Assembly: GCA_024401395.1 (NCBI GenBank)
Contig: JAKSLD010000006.1
Span: 1 to 64,000 of the forward strand
Length of the DNA stretch: 64,000 nt
Reading direction: 5' to 3'
Source of the DNA: Bacteroidales bacterium
GTDB lineage: Bacteria; Bacteroidota; Bacteroidia; Bacteroidales; Marinilabiliaceae
This document shows, piece by piece, positions 44,848-59,742 of this stretch; positions within the stretch are counted from its first letter, which is position 1, and every line of letters begins with the position of its first letter. Both the position numbers and the translations under genes were made by a program. Under the pieces are notes generated by a model. It ran no database searches. It had not been told where the DNA came from and saw nothing but the letters and a program-made list of their open reading frames with translations.

Positions 44848-45972
44848 ATGAATCCTAACGAAAACTATTCTGATCCAGAACAGTCAAACAATATTCCTTC
44901 ACTTCCTAAGGAGACTCCTACAATCAAAGTAGGTATCACTCAGGGAGATATCAATGGCATCGGCATTGAAACAATTATCAAGGCTCTCAGCGAACCTGAC
45001 ATGACAGACAATTTCATTCCTGTCATCTATGGTTCCCCTAAGGCTTTTGCTTTCTACCGCAAGAATATCGATGTTCCTAACTTCAATCTCAACAACATCC
45101 GTAATGCTGATGAGACCCATCCTCGTCGCATAAATATCATCGATTGCACATCTGATGATATCCATGTAGAGCCAGGTCTTTCTACTCCACAAGGTGGACA
45201 GGCTGCATTCGCTGCTCTCCAGACGGCTGTCAATGACCTGAAGAATGGCAAGATAGATGTTCTAGTTACTGCTCCTATCAATAAAAAGAATATCCAGAGC
45301 GACAACTTTCACTTCCCAGGTCACACAGAATACCTTCAGAAGGAGGCAGGCGAAATGCCAGCCTTGATGCTCTTGGTATCAAACAACATACGTGTAGGTG
45401 TAGTAGCAGGGCACATGCCAATGGCGCAGGTACCTTCATACATTACTGTTGATCGTATCCTCGACAAACTCCGTATCCTCAATTCTACCTTGAAGCTCGA
45501 CTTCACTATCCGTCGTCCACGCATAGCTGTTTTGGGGCTCAACCCTCACGCTGGCGACAACGGTCTTCTTGGCTCAGAAGAGGAGCAGGTTATCATTCCT
45601 GCCATCAAGGCGGCCTCAGAAGAGGGTATATACGCTATGGGGCCTTATGCTGCTGATGGTGTATTCGGTTCTGACGCCCTCGGAAAGTTCGATGCCATAC
45701 TCGCAATGTATCACGATCAAGGCTTGGCTCCTTTCAAAGCCCTCGCTTTTGAGTCGGGTGTTAACTACACAGCCGGACTGCCTTTCATCAGAACTTCGCC
45801 TGACCACGGTACAGCTTATGACATAGCTGGTCAAGGTAAAGCCTCTGCCGACTCTATGCGCGCCGCTATCTGGTTGGCACTCGACGTATTCAAGAGCCGT
45901 AAGCAGAATCGAGAAATCAGCGCTAACCCTATGGTATCACGCGCCGAGCAAGTACGTGAACGTAATGCTTAA
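44848..45972 (+). CDS. pdxA: 4-hydroxythreonine-4-phosphate dehydrogenase
   Basis: PdxA oxidises 4-phosphohydroxy-L-threonine in the deoxyxylulose-dependent route to pyridoxal phosphate. The substrate and metal sites are visible: VGITQGDINGIGIETI, NFHFPGHTEYL (first His ligand), VVAGHMPMAQVP, LNPHAGDNGLLGSEE and AMYHDQGLAPFKAL (metal His), ending TSPDHGTAYDIAGQGKA. It has an N-terminal extension of about 24 residues before the usual start, which may be real or an early start. The next gene overlaps its end by 8 nt. Confidence 0.95.
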   Translation: MNPNENYSDPEQSNNIPSLPKETPTIKVGITQGDINGIGIETIIKALSEPDMTDNFIPVIYGSPKAFAFYRKNIDVPNFNLNNIRNADETHPRRINIIDCTSDDIHVEPGLSTPQGGQAAFAALQTAVNDLKNGKIDVLVTAPINKKNIQSDNFHFPGHTEYLQKEAGEMPALMLLVSNNIRVGVVAGHMPMAQVPSYITVDRILDKLRILNSTLKLDFTIRRPRIAVLGLNPHAGDNGLLGSEEEQVIIPAIKAASEEGIYAMGPYAADGVFGSDALGKFDAILAMYHDQGLAPFKALAFESGVNYTAGLPFIRTSPDHGTAYDIAGQGKASADSMRAAIWLALDVFKSRKQNREISANPMVSRAEQVRERNA

Positions 45973-46555
45973 AACAAAATCAGACATACGCAAAGAGGTG
46001 AGGACTCGCAAAAAAGAGCTCTCACCTCTCGTTTTTTCAGAGGAGAGCAACCTTATCTGTAATCATCTCGAGTTATTTGCCTCCAACATTTCCAGTACCC
46101 ACAAAGTACAAAACATAGTAGCATTCTGGCCGATGAGCGACGAAATAGATATCCGTCCTTTCTTAGAATCAACATATAATAACGGTGCATACCATATTTT
46201 TCTGCCTGTAATAACTGGCGATAATACCATGGAATTCCGTCTCTTTGAAGGGAAAGACAAGATGGCTCAGGAACCTCAGTTCGGCATTTGGGAACCTACT
46301 AGCAGCACTACCCTTACACCCGATCAAATCTCAGATGACGAAACACTCATAATAATAGTACCTGGTGTTGCATTCACCCCATGTGGAGACCGTCTCGGTC
46401 GAGGCCGTGGATTCTACGACAGAATACTGACAGCATTCACCAACACAAAAAAAATTGGAGTCTGTCTTTCCTGTCAGATATACGATAAGCTCCCTACTGA
46501 CCCTCACGATCAACCTATGGATGCTATCCTGTCACCTGTCCTGATTCAGAAATAA
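45965..46555 (+). CDS. 5-formyltetrahydrofolate cyclo-ligase
   Basis: This enzyme converts 5-formyl-THF to 5,10-methenyl-THF with ATP, rescuing folate from a storage form. The signatures are KSDIRKEVRTRKKELS at the N-terminus, FWPMSDEIDIRPFL for substrate binding and PGVAFTPCGDRLGRGRGFYD for ATP binding. It has 196 aa from the ATG at 45965, overlapping pdxA; the frame extends 9 nt upstream to a GTG. It is convergent with rpoC, whose terminator lies between them. Confidence 0.92.
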   Translation: MLKTKSDIRKEVRTRKKELSPLVFSEESNLICNHLELFASNISSTHKVQNIVAFWPMSDEIDIRPFLESTYNNGAYHIFLPVITGDNTMEFRLFEGKDKMAQEPQFGIWEPTSSTTLTPDQISDDETLIIIVPGVAFTPCGDRLGRGRGFYDRILTAFTNTKKIGVCLSCQIYDKLPTDPHDQPMDAILSPVLIQK

Positions 46556-46569
46556 CCTACACATATATA

Positions 46570-46607
46570 TAAAAAAACTCCCGATAAGCATTTGCCTATC
46601 GGGAGTT
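46570..46607 (-). terminator. rpoC terminator
   Basis: A perfect 11-bp stem AACTCCCGATA / TATCGGGAGTT (46576-46586 and 46597-46607) is followed on the minus strand by T5 and then TATATAT. It lies 20 nt beyond the rpoC stop and would also impede plus-strand transcripts from the cyclo-ligase gene. Confidence 0.92.
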
Positions 46608-46626
46608 GATATTTAGTAAGTATATA

Positions 46627-50928
<4,302 letters not shown>

Positions 50929-50949
50929 ATAAAGTAGAGATTATTATTC

Positions 50950-53900
50950 TTATTCAAGTGTGACGCTTAGACCCAAACCACGCATTTCGTGCAAGAGCAC
51001 GTTGAGTGACTCAGGAATACCAGGAGTAGGCATCAAATCGCCCTTAACGATAGCCTCGTAAGCCTTAGCACGACCCATTACGTCGTCGGACTTAACGGTC
51101 AAGATCTCTTGAAGAATGTTTGCTGCGCCGAAACCTTCGAGCGCCCAAACCTCCATCTCTCCGAAACGCTGACCACCGAACTGAGCCTTACCACCGAGAG
51201 GCTGCTGTGTAATGAGGGAGTATGGACCGATAGAACGCGCGTGCATCTTATCGTCAACCATGTGACCCAACTTAAGCATATACACAACACCTACAGTTGC
51301 TGGCTGGTGGAAACGTTCGCCAGTACCACCATCATAGAGGTAAGTACGACCTACGTCTGGGAGACCTGCCTTACGAGTCAACTCTGTAATCTGCTCGAGA
51401 GAAGCACCGTCGAATACAGGAGTAGCGAACTTCTTACCGAGGATACGACCTGCGTGACCGAGAACGGTCTCATAGATCTGACCGAGGTTCATACGAGAAG
51501 GCACACCAAGAGGGTTAAGAACGATATCTACTGGAGTACCATCGTCCAAGAATGGCATATCCTCGAGACGTACGATACGAGATACGATACCCTTGTTACC
51601 ATGTCGACCGGCCATCTTGTCACCTACGCGGATCTTACGCTTCTTAGCGATGTAAACCTTCGCAATCTGCATAATACCAGATGGGAGCTCGTCACCGATT
51701 GTAGCGTTATACTTCTTACGCTTTTCAACAGCCTCGTAATCCTTGTACTTCATACGATAGTTATGAACTACCTGGTATACAAGATCGTTGGTATGAGCAT
51801 CTGTAGACCACTTGCTAGGATCTACTGTCATATAATCAATATCGAGGAGAATACGCTGAGAGAACTTAACACCCTTAGCAATTACCTCAACACCATAATA
51901 ATCCTTTACGCCCTGAGATGACTTACCATTAAGGAGAGTTGTCAACTTCTCAATGAGCTTACCGCGCAATGCGTCAACATTAGCATTGAACTCGTCATCG
52001 ATCTTTTGGAGGATAGCCTTCTCTGAAGAACGGCTACGACGATCCTTAACGATCTTAGAGTAGAGTTTACGTCCGATAACGACACCACGAAGAGAAGGAG
52101 TAGCCTTAAGAGAAGCATCCTTAACGTCGCCAGCCTTATCACCGAAAATAGCGCGGAGCAACTTCTCCTCTGGAGTAGGATCGCTCTCACCCTTAGGAGT
52201 AATCTTACCGATAAGGATATCACCTGGCTTAACGTGAGCACCCATACGGATGATACCATGCTCGTCGAGATCCTTTGTAGCATCCTCACCTACGTTAGGG
52301 ATATCAGCTGTAAGTTCCTCCATACCGCGCTTAGTATCGCGAACCTCAAGAGAGTACTCATCTACGTGTACAGAAGTGAAGATATCCTCACGTACAGCGC
52401 GCTCAGAGAGAACGATAGCATCCTCGAAGTTGTAACCCTTCCAAGGCATGAAAGCAACCTTAAGGTTACGACCGAGAGCCAACTCACCATTATTAGTAGA
52501 GTAACCCTCTGTCAAGATCTGACCCTTAGTTACGCGCTGACCGAGCTTAACGATTGGACGCAAGTCGATAGAAGTAGACTGGTTAGTCTTCTGGAACTTA
52601 GGGAGGATATACTCCTTAGTATCTGGTTCGAAGCGTACGAAACGCTCGTCATCTGTATAATCGTACTTAACTACGATACGGTTAGCATCGACGTAATCGA
52701 TAACACCATCCTTCTCAGCAGCTACCTGAGTACGAGAGAAGCGGATAAGAGGCTCCTCGAGACCTGTACCAACGATAGGAGCTTCGCAACGGATCAAAGG
52801 AACTGCCTGACGCATCATGTTTGATCCCATCAATGCACGGTTAGCGTCATCGTGCTCCAAGAAAGGAATCAAAGAAGAAGCTACAGAAGCGATCTGGTTA
52901 GCTGCAACGTCGATAAGTTCGATTTCGCTAGGAGATACGATAGGGAAATCAGCATCCTGATGAGCCTTAACGCGCTCCTGAGTGATAGTACCATCGTCAG
53001 TCATCTGAGTTGTTGCCTGAGCGATGATCTTCTTCTCCTCCTCCTCAGCTGAGAGATACTTAACGCCCTCGTCAGAGAGGTCGACCTTACCATTCTCAAC
53101 GACACGATATGGAGTCTCGAGGAAACCGAGATCATTAATCTTAGAGAAGATAGTAAGAGAAGAAATCAAACCGATGTTTGGACCTTCAGGAGTCTCGATA
53201 GGACACAAACGACCGTAGTGAGTATAGTGTACGTCACGAACCTCAAAGCCTGCACGCTCACGAGAGAGACCGCCAGGGCCGAGGGCTGACATACGGCGTT
53301 TATTAGTTACCTCAGCAAGTGGGTTAGTCTGGTCCATGAACTGAGACAATGGGTTAGTAGCGAAGAAACTATTGATAACAGAAGCAATAGTCTTGCTATT
53401 GATCAACTCAGAAGGAGTGAACACCTCATTATCGCGTACGTTCATACGCTCGCGGATTGTACGAGCCATACGAGCCAAACCTACTGCGAACTGATTAGCC
53501 AACTGCTCACCTACAGTGCGTACACGGCGGTTAGACAAGTGGTCGATATCATCGACAGTAGCCTTGCTGTTAAGTAGGTTGATCAAGTGCTTGATGATCT
53601 CAATCATATCCTCCTTAGTCAAGACACGGATATTCATATCAGTTGTCAAGCCAAGTTTCTGGTTGAGACGGTAACGACCTACTTCGCCCAAATCGTAACG
53701 CTTATCAGAGAAGAAGAGCTTATCGATAACGTCACGAGCTGTAGCCTCATCAGGTGGGTCAGCATTACGGAGCTGACGGTAGATATAGACTACTGCCTCT
53801 TTTTCAGAGTTGCAAGGGTCTTTCTGCAACGAGTTATATATGATAGCGAAATCAGCGAGAGCCGACTCCTTATGAAGGAGGATAGTCTTCACGCCAGACT

Positions 53901-54756
53901 CGATGATATCATCGATCTGAGCCTCAGTGAGGACGTTCTCGCGATCTACGATAATTTCATTTCTTTCAATAGAAACAACCTCACCTGTATCCTCGTCTAC
54001 GAAATCCTCTACCCAAGATTTCAGGACACGAGCGGCGAGTTTACGGCCTACGCACTTTTTAAGGTTAGCCTTGTTAACCTTAATTTCGTCAGCGAGGTCG
54101 AAAATATCAAGTATATCTTTATCTGACTCGAAACCGATAGCACGGAGCATTGTCGTAACAGGTAATTTCTTTTTACGATCAATGTAAGCGTACATCACGT
54201 TATTGATGTCAGTTGCGAATTCTATCCACGAGCCCTTGAAAGGGATGATACGAGCTGAGTACAGCTTAGTACCGTTAGCGTGAACACTCTGACCGAAGAA
54301 CACACCTGGTGAACGGTGGAGCTGAGAAACAATAACGCGTTCGGCGCCATTGATAATGAAGCTACCTTTCTCGGTCATATAAGGAATCATACCAAGATAC
54401 ACATCTTGGATGACTGTATCGAAATCCTCATGTTCAGGGTCGTTACAAGACAAACGGAGAGTAGCTTTAAGAGGGACATTATAAGTCAAGCCCTGCTCAA
54501 GGCACTCTTGGATAGTGTAACGAGGTGGATCGATACTATAATCCAAAAATTCCAATACGAAGTTGTTTCTCGTATCGTTGATTGGGAAATTCTCTACGAA
54601 CACTTTGTAGAGTCCCTCATTTTTTCTGTCCTCAGGAGTTGTTCCGAGCTGGAAAAGCTCTCTGAAAGACTTAAGCTGAACCTCCAAGAAATCGGTAAAA
54701 GGTAGTGGTTTCTTGAGAGAAGTAAAGCTTTCCCTAACAGCTGTCGTTGAATTCAT
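50950..54756 (-). CDS. rpoB: RNA polymerase beta subunit
   Basis: RpoB forms the other half of the RNA polymerase active-site cleft and the rifampicin pocket. The pocket region [20 protein letters not shown] with [20 protein letters not shown] is of the sensitive type as written. The C-terminal [20 protein letters not shown] is conserved. At 1268 aa it is full length. It lies 104 nt downstream of rplL, with a strong hairpin in between. Confidence 0.98.
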   Translation of the reverse strand: MNSTTAVRESFTSLKKPLPFTDFLEVQLKSFRELFQLGTTPEDRKNEGLYKVFVENFPINDTRNNFVLEFLDYSIDPPRYTIQECLEQGLTYNVPLKATLRLSCNDPEHEDFDTVIQDVYLGMIPYMTEKGSFIINGAERVIVSQLHRSPGVFFGQSVHANGTKLYSARIIPFKGSWIEFATDINNVMYAYIDRKKKLPVTTMLRAIGFESDKDILDIFDLADEIKVNKANLKKCVGRKLAARVLKSWVEDFVDEDTGEVVSIERNEIIVDRENVLTEAQIDDIIESGVKTILLHKESALADFAIIYNSLQKDPCNSEKEAVVYIYRQLRNADPPDEATARDVIDKLFFSDKRYDLGEVGRYRLNQKLGLTTDMNIRVLTKEDMIEIIKHLINLLNSKATVDDIDHLSNRRVRTVGEQLANQFAVGLARMARTIRERMNVRDNEVFTPSELINSKTIASVINSFFATNPLSQFMDQTNPLAEVTNKRRMSALGPGGLSRERAGFEVRDVHYTHYGRLCPIETPEGPNIGLISSLTIFSKINDLGFLETPYRVVENGKVDLSDEGVKYLSAEEEEKKIIAQATTQMTDDGTITQERVKAHQDADFPIVSPSEIELIDVAANQIASVASSLIPFLEHDDANRALMGSNMMRQAVPLIRCEAPIVGTGLEEPLIRFSRTQVAAEKDGVIDYVDANRIVVKYDYTDDERFVRFEPDTKEYILPKFQKTNQSTSIDLRPIVKLGQRVTKGQILTEGYSTNNGELALGRNLKVAFMPWKGYNFEDAIVLSERAVREDIFTSVHVDEYSLEVRDTKRGMEELTADIPNVGEDATKDLDEHGIIRMGAHVKPGDILIGKITPKGESDPTPEEKLLRAIFGDKAGDVKDASLKATPSLRGVVIGRKLYSKIVKDRRSRSSEKAILQKIDDEFNANVDALRGKLIEKLTTLLNGKSSQGVKDYYGVEVIAKGVKFSQRILLDIDYMTVDPSKWSTDAHTNDLVYQVVHNYRMKYKDYEAVEKRKKYNATIGDELPSGIMQIAKVYIAKKRKIRVGDKMAGRHGNKGIVSRIVRLEDMPFLDDGTPVDIVLNPLGVPSRMNLGQIYETVLGHAGRILGKKFATPVFDGASLEQITELTRKAGLPDVGRTYLYDGGTGERFHQPATVGVVYMLKLGHMVDDKMHARSIGPYSLITQQPLGGKAQFGGQRFGEMEVWALEGFGAANILQEILTVKSDDVMGRAKAYEAIVKGDLMPTPGIPESLNVLLHEMRGLGLSVTLE

Positions 54757-54802
54757 TTAAATTGTATTGGATAGATTTTGGAACTTAATAAACTAACAAA
54801 AA

Positions 54803-54837
54803 CACGAAAAAGCGAGGAGTTAGAGAACTAACTCCTC
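54803..54837 (-). terminator. Hairpin between rplL and rpoB (attenuator candidate)
   Basis: On the minus strand a perfect 10-bp stem GAGGAGTTAG / CTAACTCCTC (54814-54823, 54828-54837) with a 4-nt loop is followed by GCTTTTTCG. This has the form of an intrinsic terminator inside an essential operon, so partial read-through must be assumed. Confidence 0.75.
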
Positions 54838-54860
54838 ACCAATCCTTGTATAGGTTGTTA

Positions 54861-55232
54861 TTACTTAAGTTCTACTTCAGCACCAGCCTCCTCAAGTTTA
54901 GCCTTGAGAGCCTCAGCCTCCTCCTTAGAAACCTTCTCCTTAATTGTGCAAGGAGCCTTATCTACGAGTTCCTTAGCCTCCTTAAGACCGAGACCTGCGT
55001 TCTCCTTAACAGCCTTAACAACGCCGAGCTTAGCAGCACCTGCGCTCTTGAGGATTACGTCGAACTCTGTCTGCTCTGCTGCTGCAGCACCTGCCTCAGC
55101 ACCACCTGCTACAACTACAGCTGCAGCTGCTGGCTCGATACCGTACTCGTCCTTGAGAACTGTTGCGAGCTCGTTAACTTCCTTTACTGTGAGGTTTACC
55201 AACTCCTCAGCGAGTTTCTTTATATCTGACAT
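54861..55232 (-). CDS. rplL: Ribosomal protein L7/L12
   Basis: L7/L12 forms the ribosomal stalk that recruits elongation factors. The 123-aa protein shows the N-terminal dimerisation helix, an Ala-rich hinge ([19 protein letters not shown]) and the C-terminal factor-binding domain ([20 protein letters not shown]). It is preceded by rplJ with a 36-nt gap. Confidence 0.97.
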   Translation of the reverse strand: MSDIKKLAEELVNLTVKEVNELATVLKDEYGIEPAAAAVVVAGGAEAGAAAAEQTEFDVILKSAGAAKLGVVKAVKENAGLGLKEAKELVDKAPCTIKEKVSKEEAEALKAKLEEAGAEVELK

Positions 55233-55268
55233 TGTACTAAAAATTATTGGGTCAAAATTAATGAAATG

Positions 55269-55775
55269 TTACTTTAAAGTTTCAGACTCTTCCTTACCTT
55301 CTGCAGCATGAGTAAGTGCAGAAATAACAGTACGAGCTGGAGATTGCAAGAGAGCGATAACGTCTGCGATGAGTTCGTTCTTGCTCTTTATTGCTGCGAG
55401 TACATCGAGTTGGTCGGCACCATAAACTGCCTGCTCAACGTATGCACCCTTCAGGGCAGGTTTGTCGCCAGACTTAAGCATTTCCTTAACGATCTTTGCA
55501 GGCACGTTACCAGTATTGGTAAACATGATAGCAGAAGAACCCTTAAGCATTCCCTTAACATCTGCATACTCCTCAGCGTTAACGGCCTCGAGAGCCTTAA
55601 CGAAAGTAGTATTTTTAACGACCATGAGTTTAACTTCCTTATTGAAGCACTCACGACGGAGCTTACTTGTCTGCTCAGCGTTCAAACCAGAGAAGTCTAC
55701 TACATAGAAATGTGCGTAGTCCTTAACTGCCTGTGAAAGCTCAGCTGCGAGAGTATTCTTTTCTTCCTTGTTCAT
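55269..55775 (-). CDS. rplJ: Ribosomal protein L10
   Basis: L10 anchors the L7/L12 dimers to 23S rRNA. It has 168 residues with the conserved KLRRECFNKEVKLMVVKNT region and a C-terminal helix that would bind L12. It is spaced 29 nt from rplA. Confidence 0.96.
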   Translation of the reverse strand: MNKEEKNTLAAELSQAVKDYAHFYVVDFSGLNAEQTSKLRRECFNKEVKLMVVKNTTFVKALEAVNAEEYADVKGMLKGSSAIMFTNTGNVPAKIVKEMLKSGDKPALKGAYVEQAVYGADQLDVLAAIKSKNELIADVIALLQSPARTVISALTHAAEGKEESETLK

Positions 55776-55804
55776 CAGAAATTCAGTTTAGATGTTAAAC
55801 ACAA

Positions 55805-56500
55805 TTAAGCCTCAACTGACTTGTAGTCAACATGAATACCAGGACTCATGGTGCTAGAAATGAATACGCTCTTAACGTAAGTACCCTTAGCTGCTGAAGG
55901 TTTCAACTTCAGAATAACACTGATAAATTCCTTAACGTTGTCAACAATTTTAGCGGCATCAAAAGAAACTTTACCTACTGATGCGTGGATAATACCAAAT
56001 TTGTCAACCTTAAAGTCGATCTTACCAGCCTTGACCTCTGTTACAGCCTTAGCTACATCCATAGTAACAGTACCGCTCTTAGGGTTTGGCATCAAACCGC
56101 GAGGACCGAGTACACGGCCGAGGGCACCTACCTTAGGCATGATAGCAGGCATAGTGATGATAACATCAACATCAGTCCAGCCACCCTTGATCTTCTCGAT
56201 ATACTCATCGAGACCAACATAATCAGCGCCAGCTGCTTTAGCTTCTGCTTCCTTATCTGGAGTACAGAGAACAAGTACACGTACTTGCTTACCAGTGCCG
56301 TGAGGGAGAGTGCAGACGCCACGTACCATTTGGTTTGCCTTACGAGGGTCGACGCCCAAGCGAACGTCAACATCAAGAGAAGCGTCAAACTTAGTAGTAG
56401 TGATTTCCTTAACGAGAGCTGCTGCCTCGTTAATATCGTACTGCTTACCTGCCTCAATTTTTGCTAAAGCTAACTTTCTGTTTTTCGTTAGTTTTGTCAT
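55805..56500 (-). CDS. rplA: Ribosomal protein L1
   Basis: L1 binds the mobile L1 stalk of 23S rRNA. Signatures are [39 protein letters not shown] and [17 protein letters not shown]. The 231-aa length is normal. It lies 22 nt after rplK, the usual order in the L11 pair. Confidence 0.97.
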   Translation of the reverse strand: MTKLTKNRKLALAKIEAGKQYDINEAAALVKEITTTKFDASLDVDVRLGVDPRKANQMVRGVCTLPHGTGKQVRVLVLCTPDKEAEAKAAGADYVGLDEYIEKIKGGWTDVDVIITMPAIMPKVGALGRVLGPRGLMPNPKSGTVTMDVAKAVTEVKAGKIDFKVDKFGIIHASVGKVSFDAAKIVDNVKEFISVILKLKPSAAKGTYVKSVFISSTMSPGIHVDYKSVEA

Positions 56501-56522
56501 TGTTGCAATGGGTTTAAATTAA

Positions 56523-56957
56523 TTATTTGCTAGCGCCGTTTACGGTAACGCCCATACTTCTGGCTGTGCCAGCAATCATACTCATTGCAGCCTCAACAGT
56601 GAAACAGTTAAGGTCAGGCATCTTATCCTCAGCGATTGCCTTCACCTGATCCATAGTCAAAGAGCCTACCTTCTTACGGTTTGGTTGATCCGAACCTGAC
56701 TTAAGTTTAGCGTACTCTTTGATCTGCACTGCTGCAGGAGGAGTCTTAATAACGAAGTCGAAAGACTTATCGTTATAAACAGTGATGACAACTGGGAGAA
56801 TCTTACCAGCCTTGTCCTGTGTTCTGGCGTTGAACTGCTTGCAGAATTCCATAATGTTCACACCCTTTGAACCAAGAGCTGGACCAATTGGAGGTGAAGG
56901 ATTCGCTGCGCCACCTTTAACCTGAAGTTTGATAAAGGTTTCTACTTCTTTAGCCAT
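56523..56957 (-). CDS. rplK: Ribosomal protein L11
   Basis: L11 binds the GTPase-associated region of 23S rRNA. The N-terminal [20 protein letters not shown] and [20 protein letters not shown] are diagnostic. The length is 144 aa. It begins 101 nt after nusG; that spacer holds a short inverted repeat (CCCTATCACGTAGGG) but no clear promoter. Confidence 0.97.
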   Translation of the reverse strand: MAKEVETFIKLQVKGGAANPSPPIGPALGSKGVNIMEFCKQFNARTQDKAGKILPVVITVYNDKSFDFVIKTPPAAVQIKEYAKLKSGSDQPNRKKVGSLTMDQVKAIAEDKMPDLNCFTVEAAMSMIAGTARSMGVTVNGASK

Positions 56958-57058
56958 TTTAGCAATTCTAAAAATAAATAACTATATATATAATTCGTAT
57001 CTACTGGTATGACCCCTATCACGTAGGGAGGAAGCATTAATACTCAGCGATTTACCAA

Positions 57059-57604
57059 TTATTCTTTTTCAACCTGAAGGTAACCCAACTCTAATGGAGT
57101 CTTACGACCGAAGATCTTAACCATTACAGAGAGTTTCTTCTTCTCTTCGTCTACCTTTTCGATAGTACCGGTAAAACCGTTGAAAGGGCCATCGGTCACC
57201 TTAACGTTCTCACCGACATAATAAGGAATCTGCTCCTCCTGGGTATCATCGGACATTTCGTCGGTAGTACCGATCATACGAGCGACCTCAGCTGGGCGCA
57301 TTGGGGCAGGCTTATTATCTCTACCGCGCAAGAAATCAATGATGTTTGGAATGTTTTGAATAATGAACTCTACATCATTAACGAGAGCAGCCTCGACGAA
57401 CACGTATCCTGAGAAAAGGATACGTTCCTTCTGGACTTTCTTGCCGCCTACCTGAGAGAATACCTTCTCGACAGGCACTACTACTTCGCCTACGTAGTCA
57501 TTATAACCGATGCGAGCTATTTCCTTTTCAAGGTTCTCTTTAGCCTTTTTCTCCTTGCCGCCTATAGCACGCAACACATACCACTCTTTCTTGATCTCTG
57601 CCAT
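57059..57604 (-). CDS. nusG: Transcription termination/antitermination factor NusG
   Basis: NusG is an RNA polymerase processivity factor that couples transcription to translation. The NGN domain starts EWYVLRAIGGKEKKAKENLE, and the KOW domain is near 125-180 (VKVTDGPFNGFTGTIEKVDE). At 181 aa it is the housekeeping form, encoded 9 nt after secE, as in nearly all bacteria. Confidence 0.96.
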   Translation of the reverse strand: MAEIKKEWYVLRAIGGKEKKAKENLEKEIARIGYNDYVGEVVVPVEKVFSQVGGKKVQKERILFSGYVFVEAALVNDVEFIIQNIPNIIDFLRGRDNKPAPMRPAEVARMIGTTDEMSDDTQEEQIPYYVGENVKVTDGPFNGFTGTIEKVDEEKKKLSVMVKIFGRKTPLELGYLQVEKE

Positions 57605-57613
57605 ATCTAAATA

Positions 57614-57808
57614 TTAATACAAGAGACTATATACACCCTTCAAGATATTCTCGAAGCAATAATCCATAACGAACACGATGAGAGCGATGATAACAGAAGC
57701 TACCATAACTACGCGTGCGCTATTAGAAAGATCTGTCCAAGAAGGCCAAGAAGTTTTATTGACCAACTCGTTATATACTTCTTTGAAGTAATTTACTATC
57801 TTTTTCAT
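57614..57808 (-). CDS. secE: Preprotein translocase subunit SecE
   Basis: SecE clamps the SecY channel. The 64-aa short form has the amphipathic YFKEVYNELVNKTSWPSW segment and one transmembrane helix (VVMVASVIIALIVFVMDYCF). It lies between tRNA-Trp and nusG. Confidence 0.95.
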   Translation of the reverse strand: MKKIVNYFKEVYNELVNKTSWPSWTDLSNSARVVMVASVIIALIVFVMDYCFENILKGVYSLLY

Positions 57809-57829
57809 AATTTCTTCTTACGCTTTTAG

Positions 57830-57902
57830 CACGGGAGGAGAGACTCGAACTCCCGACACCTGGTTTTGGAGACCAGTGCTCTACCAACTGAGCTACACCC
57901 GT
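57830..57902 (-). tRNA. tRNA-Trp (CCA anticodon)
   Basis: The minus-strand sequence folds as a full tRNA: D-arm GCTCAGTTGGTAGAGC, anticodon arm CTGGTCTCCAAAACCAG with anticodon CCA, T-arm around TTCGAGT and acceptor stem ACGGGTG/CTCCCGT with one T-T mismatch at the sixth pair. The discriminator is G, as usual for tRNA-Trp, and the 3' CCA is not encoded. Its place between tuf and secE is standard in Bacteroidetes. Confidence 0.95.
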
Positions 57903-57903
57903 A

Positions 57904-57935
57904 TAAAAATCAGAGGGGAGGGAAATCCCCTCTGA
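57904..57935 (-). terminator. Terminator after tuf
   Basis: A 10-bp stem TCAGAGGGGA / TCCCCTCTGA (57910-57919 and 57926-57935) with loop GGGAAA on the plus strand is followed on the minus strand by TTTTTATAC. It lies between tuf and tRNA-Trp, so downstream genes need read-through or another promoter. Confidence 0.85.
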
Positions 57936-57954
57936 AGATATGATGAGTAAGGTA

Positions 57955-59142
57955 TTACTCGAGGATCTCTGTGATCTGACCAGCACCTACTGTACGACCA
58001 CCCTCGCGGATAGCGAAGCGGAGACCGAGGTTGAGGGCTACTGGGTAGATAAGATCTACTGTGATCTCTACGTTATCACCTGGCATAACCATCTCTGTGT
58101 TCTCTGGGAGAGTGATCTCACCTGTGATATCGAGAGTACGGAGATAGAACTGTGGACGGTAACGGTTGTGGAATGGAGTTGTACGACCACCCTCTTCCTT
58201 CTTCAAAACGTAGATAGAAGCCTTGAACTTAGTGTGAGGAGTGATTGTGCCTGGCTTAGCGAGTACCATACCACGCTTAACCTCAGACTTCTCAATACCG
58301 CGGAGGAGCAAACCTACGTTATCACCTGCCTGACCCTCGTCGAGGATCTTACGGAACATCTCAACACCTGTACATACAGTCTTCTTACCCTCAGCACCAA
58401 GACCGATGAGCTGAAGCTCCTCACCTACGTGAACGATACCAGCCTCGATACGACCTGTTGCTACAGTACCACGACCTGTGATTGTGAATACGTCCTCTAC
58501 TGGGAGGAGGAATGGCTTATCAACGGCGCGCTCTGGGAGTGGAATCCACTCGTCAACAGCAGCCATAAGCTCCATTACCTTCTCTTCCCACTGTGGCTCA
58601 CCGTTGAGTGCGCCGAGGGCAGAACCGCGGATTACTGGAGAGTTATCACCATCGAACTCATAGAATGAAAGAAGATCGCGGATCTCCATCTCAACGAGAT
58701 CGAGAAGCTCAGCGTCGTCAACCATATCTACCTTGTTCATGAAAACAACGATCTTAGGAACGTTTACCTGACGTGCGAGAAGGATGTGCTCGCGTGTCTG
58801 AGGCATAGGACCATCTGTAGAAGCTACTACGAGGATAGCACCATCCATCTGAGCAGCACCAGTAACCATGTTCTTTACATAGTCGGCGTGGCCTGGACAG
58901 TCAACGTGTGCGTAGTGACGGTTCTCTGTCTGATACTCTACGTGAGCTGTGTTAATTGTGATACCACGCTCCTTCTCCTCAGGTGCGTTATCGATAGAAT
59001 CAAATGCCTTAGCCTCTGACAAACCCTTCTTAGCGAGAACGGTTGTGATAGCAGCGGTCAAAGTAGTCTTACCATGGTCAACGTGGCCGATAGTACCAAT
59101 GTTAACGTGTGGCTTGGTTCTTTGGAAAGTTTCTTTAGCCAT
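57955..59142 (-). CDS. tuf: Elongation factor Tu
   Basis: EF-Tu delivers aminoacyl-tRNA to the ribosome. The G1 motif GHVDHGKT is at residues 19-26, followed by [12 protein letters not shown] (G3) and FMNKVDMVD (G4), and domains 2 and 3 are complete, ending [13 protein letters not shown]. At 395 aa it is normal. Its promoter and a ~98-nt leader lie upstream. Confidence 0.98.
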   Translation of the reverse strand: MAKETFQRTKPHVNIGTIGHVDHGKTTLTAAITTVLAKKGLSEAKAFDSIDNAPEEKERGITINTAHVEYQTENRHYAHVDCPGHADYVKNMVTGAAQMDGAILVVASTDGPMPQTREHILLARQVNVPKIVVFMNKVDMVDDAELLDLVEMEIRDLLSFYEFDGDNSPVIRGSALGALNGEPQWEEKVMELMAAVDEWIPLPERAVDKPFLLPVEDVFTITGRGTVATGRIEAGIVHVGEELQLIGLGAEGKKTVCTGVEMFRKILDEGQAGDNVGLLLRGIEKSEVKRGMVLAKPGTITPHTKFKASIYVLKKEEGGRTTPFHNRYRPQFYLRTLDITGEITLPENTEMVMPGDNVEITVDLIYPVALNLGLRFAIREGGRTVGAGQITEILE

Positions 59143-59246
59143 AATTCGAATTATTAGACAATTAGATATTAAAATATTTAATCTTCTTACTTTAGTGAAG
59201 ACTCTAGCTTACAGACATAGTTATCCATAGGTAGAATTTTCGGGGG

Positions 59247-59278
59247 CAAAGGTATATATTTTATTTGAATTATACCAA
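59247..59278 (-). promoter_or_regulatory. Promoter of tuf
   Basis: On the minus strand TACCTTTG (59247-59254) is an exact -7 match, with TTGG (59275-59278) 20 bp upstream as a partial -33 box. Transcription would start near 59240. Confidence 0.6.
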
Positions 59279-59340
59279 TACGTGGAAGTAAAAAAAATGG
59301 GGATTTAGTGTTTTTTAAGAAGGGCGGGGGAATTCCTGAT

Positions 59341-59572
59341 TAGTAATTCCTAATTCCTAGGAATGGGGAGAAGAGGAGAGGAGTTATTGAGGAAGAGTGG
59401 GGCTAGAGGAGCTAGTTGGGCTAGATAGACGAGGTGGGCTGGACAGACGGGATGGAAAGAGATGGGAAGAGGCAAAAGGAGGTGAAAGGTGATGGAGGGA
59501 GGCGGAAGAGGCAAAAGGAGGTGAAAGGTGATGAAGAAGAAGAAAGGTGATGGAAGGAGGCGAAAAGAGGCG
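59341..59572. repeat. Purine-rich tract with 39-bp tandem repeat
   Basis: The plus strand is almost all A and G over about 200 bp. A 30-bp segment that begins GGAAGAGGCAAAAGGAGG repeats exactly at 59465 and 59504 (period 39), with partial copies after it. The left part contains repeated CTAG motifs (CTAGAGGAGCTAGTTGGGCTAG, read in two parts) at 9-bp spacing. It runs directly into the minus-strand 11-mer array. No coding potential was seen. Confidence 0.75.
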
Positions 59573-59659
59573 GAAGTATAAGGCTGCTTGCAGTATTTGT
59601 TATTGGAGGATAGTTGCTAGTATAAGGGAAGTACCTTGTTCATCGTAATTTTTTTATTT
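59573..59659 (-). repeat. Leader-plus-11-mer array, copy 7
   Basis: On the minus strand the leader (59639-59659, ending TTACGATGAA) is followed by six units: CAAGGTACTTC, CCTTATACTAG, CAACTATCCTC, CAATAACAAAT, ACTGCAAGCAG and CCTTATACTTC. The last unit equals the first unit of the 36-kb copy. Confidence 0.78.
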
Positions 59660-59742
59660 GGAAAGTGTAACCTTATACCGGGATGCTACGTAAAAGATGG
59701 GAAACAAATACAAACACCTTACAATTAAAAACAGAACTCGAT

